Below, piece by piece: positions 25,627 to 37,200 of a DNA stretch of 64,000 nucleotides. Origin of the DNA: Heliopora coerulea. Lineage: Eukaryota; Cnidaria; Anthozoa; Scleralcyonacea; Helioporidae. Under the pieces are notes generated by a model, which saw only the letters and a program-made list of their open reading frames with translations, made no database searches and had not been told where the DNA came from. A program made the position numbers and the translations under genes. The stretch is taken from NCBI GenBank assembly GCA_030142905.1, contig JASJOG010000041.1:1731501-1795500 (forward strand). Direction: 5' to 3'. The stretch's first letter is position 1, and the number at the start of each line of letters is the position of its first letter.

Positions 25627-27505
25627 TTTGATGCAAGAACAGTCTGGCCCAAAGGGTTAGAACTGTTGTGGTGAACTCATGTTATAAATTGGATCAAACT
25701 GTACATGTTTGTTGTATAATTCTGTAATAATAGATAGTTAACAATAATGCTGTTAGTTTAGACTGAACATCATAAAATAATAATTGTAAAAGATAATGGT
25801 TTGCTCTCAGCAATTTCTGTCCATTCTTGTACTTTCTCAACTTTGATTCTCTGGGAGAGAAGACATTCCATGAGCTGCTTACTGACTAACAGCTGTGATC
25901 TGTCAGTGCCCAGAAGGTCAGACAAGAATACGTTAGAGTGGATGCAGGTAAAGAGTAATAACTAGGTAGAAGCAAATTAAGTCCCCATTTTACATTCCCA
26001 AATTAAGGGGCAGGTGTCCAACTGCAGAGTAAAATAGACTTGCAGTAGCTGGAATAAAATTCTAAAGTATGCCCTTGCCCCTTATTGGGTGAATATTTTA
26101 ATTTAGTGAGTCCTGTTTAGGGCTTATATGTAATGGGTAAAAGTGAAATGAATACAGTATATTTCTTTCTCTGCCTCTGTGTGTGTGTGTGTGTGTGTGT
26201 GCCCCAACAACAAAAACTCAATAAAACCACTGGAAATGATTGTGGTCAGCTTCTGATGGAGTAAAAGTATACCATGCTATAAATTGCTAATCACACTGAT
26301 TTTTCAAATAGCACAGTCAAACTCTTAGTATTATAAGTATTATTATTATTATAATTAGTATTATTATTAGTCAAACTCTTAGTATTTCACTTAGTAAATG
26401 GGTGGAGAGTCAAATATCTTGAAATGCAAAACCCAGCCATCTACTCATGGGTCAGGTTTCTTCCAATGAACATTTTTCAAACAGCTCAAAAATTAAAAAA
26501 AAATAATGCTTCCAAATTGTTCAAATTTCAAATCACCATTGTTGTAATTTGGCACCTGTCAAATGATCCATTTGGAGAACAAAAGGCTGAGAAAGTCAAC
26601 CTTTATGTGCAAGGGAACAAGAAGTACTCAAGAGCACACAACCTGTGTGGCTGTTACTTAGACCCTTGTGATGTAGACAAATGCTGAACCACAATAATTA
26701 CGGTACTCCAACCCCTGTACATAAGCACAAAACATAAATTTATAAGAACAAAAAATCATTCAGCTACTTTCAAATTATTGGTACTGTCATGAGCCACAAG
26801 AAATACCAACATGTTTTGCTAGGAATGCAGTTTTTTTATTAATGCATACTGTACATTACAAGTAATAAAATACTCACCAACCATTTTATGGTGATGAAAT
26901 GTGTTCTATTGTTACCATGCATTTAAACTCCCTGATGGAACTTCATTTAGATAATGGCAAGTTTCATACTGAAACAATACAACCTACAGGTATAGAGGTT
27001 ATAAGATAAGCAATAAACTGAATAATTATGTGCTCAGTTAAATTGCTGGGGACCTGGATTAAAAAGTTACAAAGTGAGATATGGTACTAATCTAGTTGCT
27101 GTCCTCAAATATCTGGTGTTTCTGTTTCCCTAATTGTTCTTTCTGCTATACTTAACTGATTTCAAATCAACTCAGCTTCACATTAAATAAACTGTATCAC
27201 ATGTTGTCCTAACAATCACTTGTCTACAGCCTTGTTATCAGGGTTAGTGTTTAGCATTTTTTTTAGTATCTGACATCATCACAGAAAAAATCTCTAGATG
27301 TATGGCAATTTCCATGAGAAGGTTCACCTGTCTTTACACTTCTACAGCTCTGACTTTCAGACTTTTGGGGTGTGAAGGATGGGCTCAAGAATATTTTGCA
27401 CTGGATACCATGGAGTGCAACTGTGCCTGTTATAGGTGTGAGGGAAGCTTCCACTTGCAAATCCTTGATTGTGGAACTGCATGTTGTGGCCATAGCATTC
27501 CACCA
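25627..27505. other. Convergent 3' ends of the zinc-finger and CREBL2-like genes
   Basis: No coding content. A + strand AATAAA at 26220-26225 could end the zinc-finger transcript, and a minus-strand AATAAA (plus TTTATT at 26835-26840) could end the CREBL2-like transcript. If both are used, the 3' ends do not overlap. A (GT)n microsatellite lies at 26178-26201 and ATT-rich repeats at 26330-26370. Confidence 0.45.
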
Positions 27506-30143
27506 TCAGACTTCTGATTTCCCTTGAGCCTTTTGAAGGAAGATGGCCAGATCTTCTGGCAAGGTGCCTTCATCCATTGCCTTTGCCCAACTAACACACT
27601 GAAAAAAGCATTTGGTTACTACAACAACTGATGCCTTATGGCAGCAAGGGAATGACATCATTGCTTAAGCTGAAGTTTCATTTTAAGATTTTTTTAAAGT
27701 ACTGTACCCCCAAGTAAACCTAAGCAATTTGCAAATGCTTAGTATCCCTGAGGGCATTTTGGACTATAGATTGAAAATTTTTGTCTTCTTTTGCAGAATT
27801 GGCTATGCAACTTAACAGATCTTGAATAGTGGCAAATAGTGCTATAAGACCCAGTCTTTTGCACAAAAAAATTGTTTATACCTAGTTTTTTAGAATACAT
27901 TTGAAAGCACAAACAACTATAAATTCTAAAAATTATTGCTAGCTGATAATTTCAAGACCTATAACAGAAAGTAGTTCACAACAATAAACATCTTGTTAAC
28001 TCAAGATCTGAGCAAAACTCAAGATGAAAACAACAGTATTTATACCAATATTGTTTTAAAGGTACCATTACTGTTCTTATCTTGTGTTTTTCTTGTTGAA
28101 TAAATTTAAAGAAAGAAATGAACATTCCAAACCCCAAGAAAGGTAATTTTAATTTTCACAAATATACACTGATGACTAGGGCTATTTTCTGGCTTTCATG
28201 CTTATTGGCAAAATCTCAATATTATTATACAATTTGTTCAAAAATGGACAAGTATTATTTGTACCTCAGGAGTACTAATATAGGCAATCAATTTTAATTA
28301 AAAAATATAATTACAAAAAGATAACCTGAAGCAGCATTAGTAACAACTGATTACCAGAAAAAATGAATCAATCCATCAAACTTGCAAAACAAGTTTGTGA
28401 TGACAATGTAAAACAAATGGATAGATCTATGGACTTCTCTGGAAATGTCCAATCTAATGGCTTTAAAACTAATTTGATTATTAATTATTGGTATATTTTC
28501 AAAATGGTTCAGGGTCTATTTGTTTTGTGACTTGGAGGGCAATTTGACACTTCCCTAGATGTGGTTATGGTCTAGGGATGAAAGTCTGGGACAGAAGTTA
28601 AATCTATAGAGAACATATAAAACTAAAGGGAGCATGGCAGCCAAAAATTGGAATCAAATTGAATGCCATGATTTTGAATAAACTGGAGGAGCAAATTGTT
28701 TTTCTCCATGCCCTCTTCCATCTGTTTGATGAAAGGTCACTCGAGGTTAAACTGTTGTTTTGTGTTTGTTTTTTTTAAAAAGGATAACAGTAAATCTGCT
28801 TTTCTGGTCATTAGTCTGTAATTATTTTTGCCTTAATTGATTTATATCATTTTTTTTCAAAGAGGCAAAAACAAGAGACAGAAGTGAAATGCCTTTTGAC
28901 AATAATTTCAAATGTTTCATCAGGGCTTTGTCTGGCTTGCCCCTCCATTTATCCAGTATGGCAGCCTTCAATTTGCTGTCTGTGGGTTCAGTGGCATTTA
29001 AGTACAAAACCCCCTCTAGTTAATACATGACCTCAACGAGTTAAATCCAGGATAGCATTCAGCAGACAAATGGATTTTTGTTGCCTGACTGAAAATAATT
29101 CGTCAGTGAATTTTTTCCCCCAAAATAATCTGCAAAATCTTTTCCTTGACAGAATGTCATACACTACCCTGATATTTATATCCTTGCTATGCCACTGTTT
29201 TCTTTGTTCTTTGAATCCCGGAGGATTGTGTGAAATGTGATATTGGTACGATATTCCACCGCCTGTGGGGTAATTATTAAAATGCTCTGAAGTGAAACGA
29301 CCTTGTACTTTGTTGAAGCAAGTAATTGGAAGGTTTTTTCCAACGGATCACTGCTGATTTATTTACGATTAGGATAATCAAGATTGTTTCTGAGGCAAGA
29401 ATTTAATCATTCTTGACGAGCAAAAAGTGCCGCCAATTTTTTACGGCCAACTGGCTAATTCCGTAGTGTTTAATTTCCGTTCAAAGTACACTTTCTAGAA
29501 GTGACTGGCATGACTGGATTCTCTCATTATTTTGGGTCTACCATGCCGGGAAAGAAAATATCCGAAATTCAGTGTCAATGGGTAATCTCACAATAACAGA
29601 TCAAAACAAGCTGGAGACACAACAAGACCACAAATTATTAGCGGAAAGGAAATTTAATCAGAAAATGAATTTTCTTCCTTGAAAACCCCCTGATTTTAAA
29701 AGGACATTCTCCCTACAAATGCAATTTACCTTTTGGACTTCTCTTCGCAGAGCATATACCCTCGCCTCTTTCTCAGCGATGGTGTCCTCCAGGCTTTGGT
29801 ATCTCAGCTTCTTTCTAGCTCTGCACTCCCTGGCAGACTGCCTACTCCTTTCAAGCTTCGCTTCCAAATTCAATTGGGTTGGTTTTCGTCCTCGCTTTTT
29901 CCCTGCCTTTCTAGAAGGCTCAGTAGATTTTTTCAGTCCTTCATCAACCGATTTCTCCTCGAAGATTTTGTCGGAATAGTTACTGTCCACAGAAGACATA
30001 CTATCACGTTTCGAACGCCTCGGCCTCGTTCGGCCATTATTCCTACTTCGTGGTTGAAACTCGACTTCATTTTCAGCGATCTCTGGACTTGAGATGTTGT
30101 GGTAAGGGTTTTCCTCGGATCCAAAAGAATTCCGATATTCCAT
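27506..30143 (-). CDS. CREBL2: CREBL2-like basic leucine zipper protein
   Basis: Two minus-strand exons: 30143-29730 (138 codons, donor GTAAAT) and 27598-27506 (30 codons plus TGA, acceptor TTTTTTCAG), phase 0, 168 aa. KRGRKP at 83-88 is followed by a basic region at about 96-115 containing LERSRQSARECRARKKLRY, which is essentially the CREBL2 basic region, and then a short zipper. The second exon restores the CREBL2 pattern W-x-x-A-M-D-x-G immediately after the zipper with no gap, which supports the splice. CREBL2 is a small nuclear bZIP factor of the ATF/CREB type linked to CREB in metabolic regulation. The vertebrate protein is about 120 aa; here an extra ~80 residues, acidic then Arg/Ser-rich, precede the KRGRKP box. 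The gene is divergent from CAMSAP and convergent with the zinc-finger gene. Confidence 0.88.
27599..29729 (-). other. Intron of the CREBL2-like gene
   Basis: 2.1 kb of AT-rich sequence; no exon, RNA gene or clear element seen. Confidence 0.7.
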
Positions 30144-31243
30144 TGTTCAACGACAGCAAATAATCTCTTCAAGTTTGTCTCTTTTGCTCCTATTTTTTTG
30201 ACGAAATATGTAGAAGTAACGTTCTTTTACAGCATCTACTAGTTTGTTGTGGTGCTCAAGGATCGCAACCAAAACAAAGATGATGTAATTGTATGACGTC
30301 ATGATCTCATGTGGCTTATTTGGAATGTGTGGGAAGCAATGTGGGAAGCAATTAAAATGAAAACCAGGCCCAGAGCTGAGGGGGGGCCTGGGGGGGCAGT
30401 GCCCCCCCAACCACAATATAATGGAAGTCGTGCCCTCCCTACAAACAAAAAAAAAGAAAAACGTATTTATAAAATTTCCCCAGAATGCGACCAGGATCCC
30501 CTCGGGAACAACCCCCCCAGAGACGACTACAGACCCCCAGCTCAATTTTTGGTCCACGTCGCGGCTATGTGTGCGGCAGTGCCCCCCCGAAATTGAGAGC
30601 CAGCTCCGGGCTTGATGAAAACATATCATCAGGAAACAAGAATTTTTAAAAGAGTGTTTTACAGTAAGATAGGCGACCTTTTGGCTAACTGCAACAGCTT
30701 ATCCTTATCAAAAATCTCACAATTTCGCCGTTGCTCAACATTTCAGCAGGTTCCTACAAGTTGGAAAAGAATGGCTCATTTCATGCAACGCTTTTTTTAT
30801 GTAGCAATTGTTGAGTTACAACTGATCATTTTAAATCAACCCATATAACATCATCGCTTTATAACATGATTTTTCTGTAGCTTGACAGTTACCTAGACAA
30901 CGGTCCATGCAATAAATGCAAAGGACGCGGGCAAGAGGTCTGGGCTTAGCAGACTGCGCATGTGCAAACTGCTGTGTTTTGAAGTTAGCGGGCTTCAAAA
31001 GATCCACCAGAAACTGAAACATGGACGTTATTTCTTGACATTTATCTTAAAAGAAACGTTACAAAAATCAATTTTTTTTACCTGGTATATCTTTCCATAC
31101 AGCTAAATGGATTTCACGATAGTCTCAGACCCGAATTGCGAAGGATACTGCTTGGAATGGCATTGAAAATGGACTGTATCTGTCACTTTCTGGTTTATAG
31201 TAATAAGACATGGGGTTGACCGTGGAGAGCCACACAACTTGAA
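30144..31243. promoter_or_regulatory. Divergent intergenic region between CREBL2-like and CAMSAP
   Basis: A 1.1-kb head-to-head spacer that must hold both promoters unless a 5' exon lies elsewhere. TGCGCATGTGCA at 30955-30966 is one base from the palindromic NRF1 site TGCGCATGCGCA and is about 280 bp upstream of the CAMSAP start codon. No convincing TATA box was identified. Confidence 0.4.
30360..30615. repeat. G/C-homopolymer-rich repeat element
   Basis: Contains runs of seven G or C, including the palindrome GGGGGGGCAGTGCCCCCCC near 30388-30407 and a second GGCAGTGCCCCCCC near 30570. It looks like a dispersed repeat inserted in the CREBL2/CAMSAP spacer. Confidence 0.5.
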
Positions 31244-34200
31244 ATGGACGTCGATAGCGGATTAGATGTTTTGTCTAACGATGGAATGTTGGATATTATT
31301 TCTCCTAATGAGTATGATCCGTTTGAGGTAAGAATGAAAGAAAAAGAATAACTCCAATAGAATTTTGTGTAAGGCAGAAGACGTCACTTTCACAGATGTT
31401 ATAAGTTATCATTTATTTATGTCGCTTTCTGAAGTGTGTCAGATATACAATGAGCCTTAAATCTAGCTAAGCTAGATAAGAATCACAACCTTCTTACTAC
31501 AGCTGTTGGTTTGTGTTAGGAGCAACAACATTGATGTAAAATTTCACTGTATAAAGTTTATGCAATTTTGTTTATGTTTTCTAAGTGGACCTGTACATTT
31601 GTTACTTAATTAGTCATTCCTGAAGTTTATTGCGGCTTTTTTCCCCTTTCTTTGCATTTGGTAGCCATGTAATGAATTTTCAAAAGTGTGATAGCAAAAT
31701 TGATAAATATTATGGTATGCACATTTTCATTTTGGTTTGTGTGTCAATTTGTACTATGGTTACACATTTTAGAAGTGTTTTCAATCTTGGTTCCAAAATC
31801 AAGTGGTAAGCCACAGTGAATGTTTTATTTTGTTAAACTTTCATCTTGTAAACTCATTACCAGTATGCCATTAGAACACTATTAACTATCAACTGGAAAA
31901 CTGTTTTAAAAAATAACATAAACTACTGGCTATATATATGGCAAGTTAAATATTAGTTTGTCTACAATGCAGCCCATTGCACAAGAGCTGATATGATTCT
32001 GTTGATAGTAATGAAAATGTAATAGCTCCTAAGTCAGTTTAGCTTCTACTTAATAAATTAACAGTAATCATTTACTGAGTTCAAAATGTTAAGTGTCAGT
32101 CAAGTTTTTAAAACATATGCAACCAGCTCTTTGCTTTCTAAAACAATTTCATTGGTCAAATAAGCCATAAATAGAAATACAACTTGAAAATGTTCAGAAA
32201 AGAAGTGGTGCACTGTCAAAACATTAGGAAGTATTGAACTCAAATTACTTTTTATGGATTATGTTGAACTGTTCTGAAAGAGGGTATGAGTGAAAATGTG
32301 CTCTCTGTGACACTTTAAAGAACGTTGTGATATTAATGGTCGCAGAAGTTTGTTTGGAGTTCTTTATGGAAACCAACCCCTTTAGTATTGCATTGACCTT
32401 GATATTGGCATATCAGATATTTCTGTATTGTCTCCACGTTAATAGTACTGGTGTCAGCAGTTTCATTACTGATGTTACCAGTATTGGTTTATGTTTACAT
32501 ACCAAGTCAAAAAGCTACTTAATAAGGGCAAGAGTTATTTGAAGTTGGGTTAATTGATGTTAGATTATCTCCATATATTGAACTAAAATGTCTGGAATTA
32601 CCCAGAGTACATACTAAAGAGAATTCTTAGGGATAAATAGCTAAACCTACTAAATAAAGTCTGATATATTTTTATGTTTTGTACCACAAATTCACATCCT
32701 ATTTCATATACTTAATAAGGTCTTTTTGTTTCTCCCAGGCAATCAGAACTAATAAATAGCATCAAAGCCTTTACCTACTTCTATACTTTAATCTAGGCAA
32801 AGTTTTGTGCATCTTTATTTTGGCTTGTGTTCCATGCTACTGAAGATGGTGGATTAGAAGACGTTCCATCACAAGTCACTAGTCCTATTCAAAAACTTGA
32901 CAAGGTATATAAACTTCTGATATTTTTTTTAAAAAAAACAACTGTCTTGTAAACCCATTTTGTTGCTGTGAGCAAGGATATAAAAGTAATAGGAAGAGCT
33001 AATTGGCTAATGCAGTTTCTTAGCAGTTGATTGTAAGGTCCCATTCCTATGAAGATGGATGACAGACTCCTGTCTTCTGTTAAATTAAACTGTCCAGTCT
33101 TAGCCAGAATAGAAATAGAAGAAGATACCATAATCCATAATGAAATAATGAGTTTCTAACCCACTCCAACTCACAGTATGCCAGCACTTTCCCTCTGGTT
33201 AACAAGATCATCTGGTATTAGCCAGAGTAAACAGACACAGTCACTTTGGGCAAGAGTTGGGAAACTTTTGGTAGACTGAACAACAGGCCAGTTCCAATGT
33301 TGTCAAACTAATAACTTGCAGGGTTCTGCCCAGGACCATCTGAGTGATGGGTACCTGCAGGCCCAGGGTCATACCTCCCTGACAGCTTTTGAAATTTTGG
33401 TCAAACAAAGTGAGTATTGTATTTCACTGAATCACCAGTACCTAATAATGTGGCATTGTGGTGCTAAATTTTATCAAATGATATTGCTTAAATAATATTG
33501 GTCAATAATATTGCTTAAGTCAAAAAAATCACTAAAGGTTTTCTTTTTGTACATTTCATACTTTTTGAGTGTTGGGCAGAAGGGTCTGCTTTGGTCTGAA
33601 TGCTGGGCAGCACTGTTGAGTGCAGGGAACCACTGCTCAGTGCTGCCCACTGTGAGCAGAACCCTAAGCCTGGTCTAGTAATAAATTTGGTACATGTATA
33701 CTTCAAACTGACTACCTGAAAAAACCCCAAAAGATAAGTTGTCTGGACAGATTGGACTCAGAGCACCTATAGCCAAATGAGCAGAGTGTGTTAACTGTTG
33801 TTCACTTTGTGTAATTTGTAGAACAGTTTTGTTGTACATCCAGAGATTGTCCAGTTTCTAACCAAGGGTGAAGTTTATTGTACTGTCTGCACGAGAATTT
33901 TCCCTGGCAAAGTTGCCTTAGCTGGACATTGGTCTGTAATTCAGACACTGTCAAGAAATGGTATTTATGTTGTTGATGGGAGCACAGATGTGGCTGTCAC
34001 AGATTCTTCTCTTGAGCAAACAAATCCATTTCATCAGGTAATGTCAAACAATATTTGGTTTAATTATGTAAATTGCAAATTAAATAAAGATGGTTTTCTT
34101 AATGTTCAATCAGTAACTGGGTTTATTGCATACACCAAGATGACAATTGCAACTTACAAATTCTATCGTGTAAACAGGCCTTAACCTTTTGATGGCTGGT

Positions 34201-37200
34201 GAGATGCTCTTACCATTGAGCTACATGGATTCTGATGGTAGAGCAAAGGTTACTTATTTTACTGGTTCATAATCGTCATGTGTAATAATGATAATATAAT
34301 TGTCCCAGTTGCAGTAGCTTGGTTCAGTCTAATGCTGCAAATCATTTCTTTCAGAGTGCACACATAGCTCTCATGGATGCTTTAATGACTGCTTATTCTT
34401 CTCAAGTTGTCAACATTCAGAGTGTTGTTCAAGCCGTCAGGTAATAACTACATTAAACCAGTTTCCATCCTTCCAGGTTTTTACAGAGCTTAATTTCATT
34501 TTTGCTCTTGGTTACATATCCTTATAAAAATGTCCATGACTGACGAACCAGCGGGAAAATTTCATTCTTCGTAATTGAGGAATGGAAATCAATAGTTGTC
34601 ATTACTGTTGTTGTTGTTGGTGTTACTGTTGGTGTTACTGTTGCTGTTTTGCCTCAGTTGTTCTTGTTGCTATGGTTTTTTGTTGTTGTTATTAATAAAT
34701 GATAATAAGGAATGGTGATGATGATGTTGGTGCCGTCGCTGTTGACACTTTTGTTGTTGTCAATTCTGGTATTGGTGTTCTTTGTTTGCTTTTCATTTCT
34801 TATTGTTATGATTTGCTAGCTTTGTGTTATCTTCTTTTATACTGAAAACATTACCTTGGCAATTTAACGAACCATGGTGCTCAACATTTTAACAAACTGG
34901 AGAATCTATAATTTCGTTTCAGACGATTTTCGACATTCAGCGCCTCAAGAGAACTCCCATTTGATTTGGAAGACGCCCTACTCTTGTGGGTAAACAAACT
35001 CAGTACCGCTCTGAATGCAAAATATTCCCAGACTGCTTCAAGTGGTTCACGAAAGTTGCTGCGTAACAGAGAACAAGAAAAGAAAATGGAACTTCGTATG
35101 GACCAACCAGAAGTGACGTCTTCAGCCAAGTTTCCAGTAATCGATGATCTTCTGAAAGGATTGTGCGACGGAAGATGTCTATTAGGAATCTTATTATTCT
35201 ACGAACCAACTGTTATGAAAATTGAAGGTAAATTAGAGTCCTTTGTTTAGAGATCATGTGTGAAGCTGGCACTAACTGCTAAAGGAGAGGTCGCTTTTTA
35301 AAAGGGGCATGGGGCGTGGGGGATCTCAACCATGCATAAAAGATACATACTAACAAAGAAGTGTGGACTGAACCCGGGATACAGAAATAAGCCAGCGAAA
35401 ATTATAACGAATTTTTTAGTCATAAAGTAAATGGTTTGAACCCGGGAGAATCGGTTCACGTTAACGGAGGTAGATCTTCCAGGTTAGTGTAGTCTTAAGA
35501 AAGACTGTTGGAGACTGACGAATTTTTTAGTAGGCTCTCATGTTTGGTCTCCCGTTCTTGGTTGAGACGTACATTAAAGCTCAGTAGACTATTTTTCGGA
35601 TTCCTGTTCCTCCCTTAACTTCAAAACATTGAAATCCTTCCATTTGAAATCCAGCTTTGTTTTTTTTTTAATTTTCATGTCAAAACATCAGTACTCTAAT
35701 AGGGCATGGTTTGTGGGGATATGACATACCCAAAACTTGAGAAAAACAGAACATTTGGACAAAAATAGATAGTTGGAACATTATATTTCGGGCACAATGT
35801 GGTTTGGTAAGGTAGGTCAAAATCCCTTATTGATTACGAGTTTATATGAAATTTATATTAATTTATCAATTAGAGTTGAGGCGTCAAGGTGACACCATAC
35901 ATGGCCTGAGTGCGCGTCAAATTAACTTTGGTCGGTTTTTAAAAGGATTTAGTATAATTACTCAGGTGATTATCGAATAGTCCGCGTGGTGATTGGCCAG
36001 AAAATGACGTCATAAATCTCGATAATCACCTACAGAGGATTAAAACAGTGAAGGCTCAGAAGTAAGATGGCGGCTATCTTTGTAAGTGTTACCGAGGAGA
36101 TTTTAAAAGTGCTTGTTCACTACTTTCTTCCAAATAATCACCTGTGTAATTATACTAGAACAGTGAATATTATTGAATACTCCCCGAGACGAAACAATGT
36201 TCACTTCGCCTTCGGCGAATAATTGTTCAATTATAGTCGGGCAGATTAAGCTGGACACCTAACAATCAAAATGGGTTAACTGCGCCCCTGCCTAACTAAT
36301 ACCTACACGCTACATCATAACAAAAAATACAGTTTTATTCCTTAACAGGTTGACAAATAATTCTGAACCAGGTTTCCTTCATTTAATCCATTAGATATTT
36401 GCTTCCCCCGGGTCGAATCGACAGATGATTCCATTCGCAACCTGGACCTGTTCCGCAGTTTGTGCAGCCAGTATTTCTGTACTTCAGTCCTCGCGTTGAA
36501 AGTCGAAGACATCCTTTACGGTTCTCCCACCCTCAAGATTAATATTGTGGCACTTCTGGCCGAGATGTTCTCCAAATGTGAAGGAAATTCAAAGCAAACG
36601 CCGGAAATTCAGCGTAGCAAGACTTCGTGTTCCGAGAACGGCATAAGGGATATCAATGGACACGATGAAAGCACTAGAAGTCACAGCGCTCCGGTTACTG
36701 GAAACGTACAATTCCGAGACAAAGACATTACGTTGAAAATACAAAATTTCGTGGAAAACGTTGGATCATTGGAGGAAGATGTACCATCAGGTTCAAAGCA
36801 GATTCCAGGTGAAAATGGTATGAAAATGGACAGCACGACTTCGGAAGATACTCTTGACGACCTACCAGAAGATGAAGAAACAATGGAGGTCCAAGGTGTG
36901 ATTGTAAAGCTACGGAAGAAAGTACCCCGGAATGTTCAACCCGGCGGTGGTCACGAAGCTTTGCTGTCTCGGCGAATGAAAAAAAGCCTGTGTAGTTGGA
37001 GTCAGGAGGATATCTCAACAGGTTAGTTGTAATTAAAAAGAGAGGAACACGGAGGAGGAAAGAGAGGGGTGAAGGAAAGCCACGGACTAGAGAGTATGAA
37101 ATCATCAGTCGTTCCAAAAGCGGTTAGATTGGCGTAAGATCTGGGGTAGTTTTTATTGAGCATTATGAGCACGTGGTAGTGAATGCAGCATTAGGGTACA

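Noticed and set aside
30147..30629. 160-aa minus-strand ORF upstream of the CREBL2-like gene
   Set aside because: It runs through the G/C-homopolymer repeat and lacks any recognisable domain.
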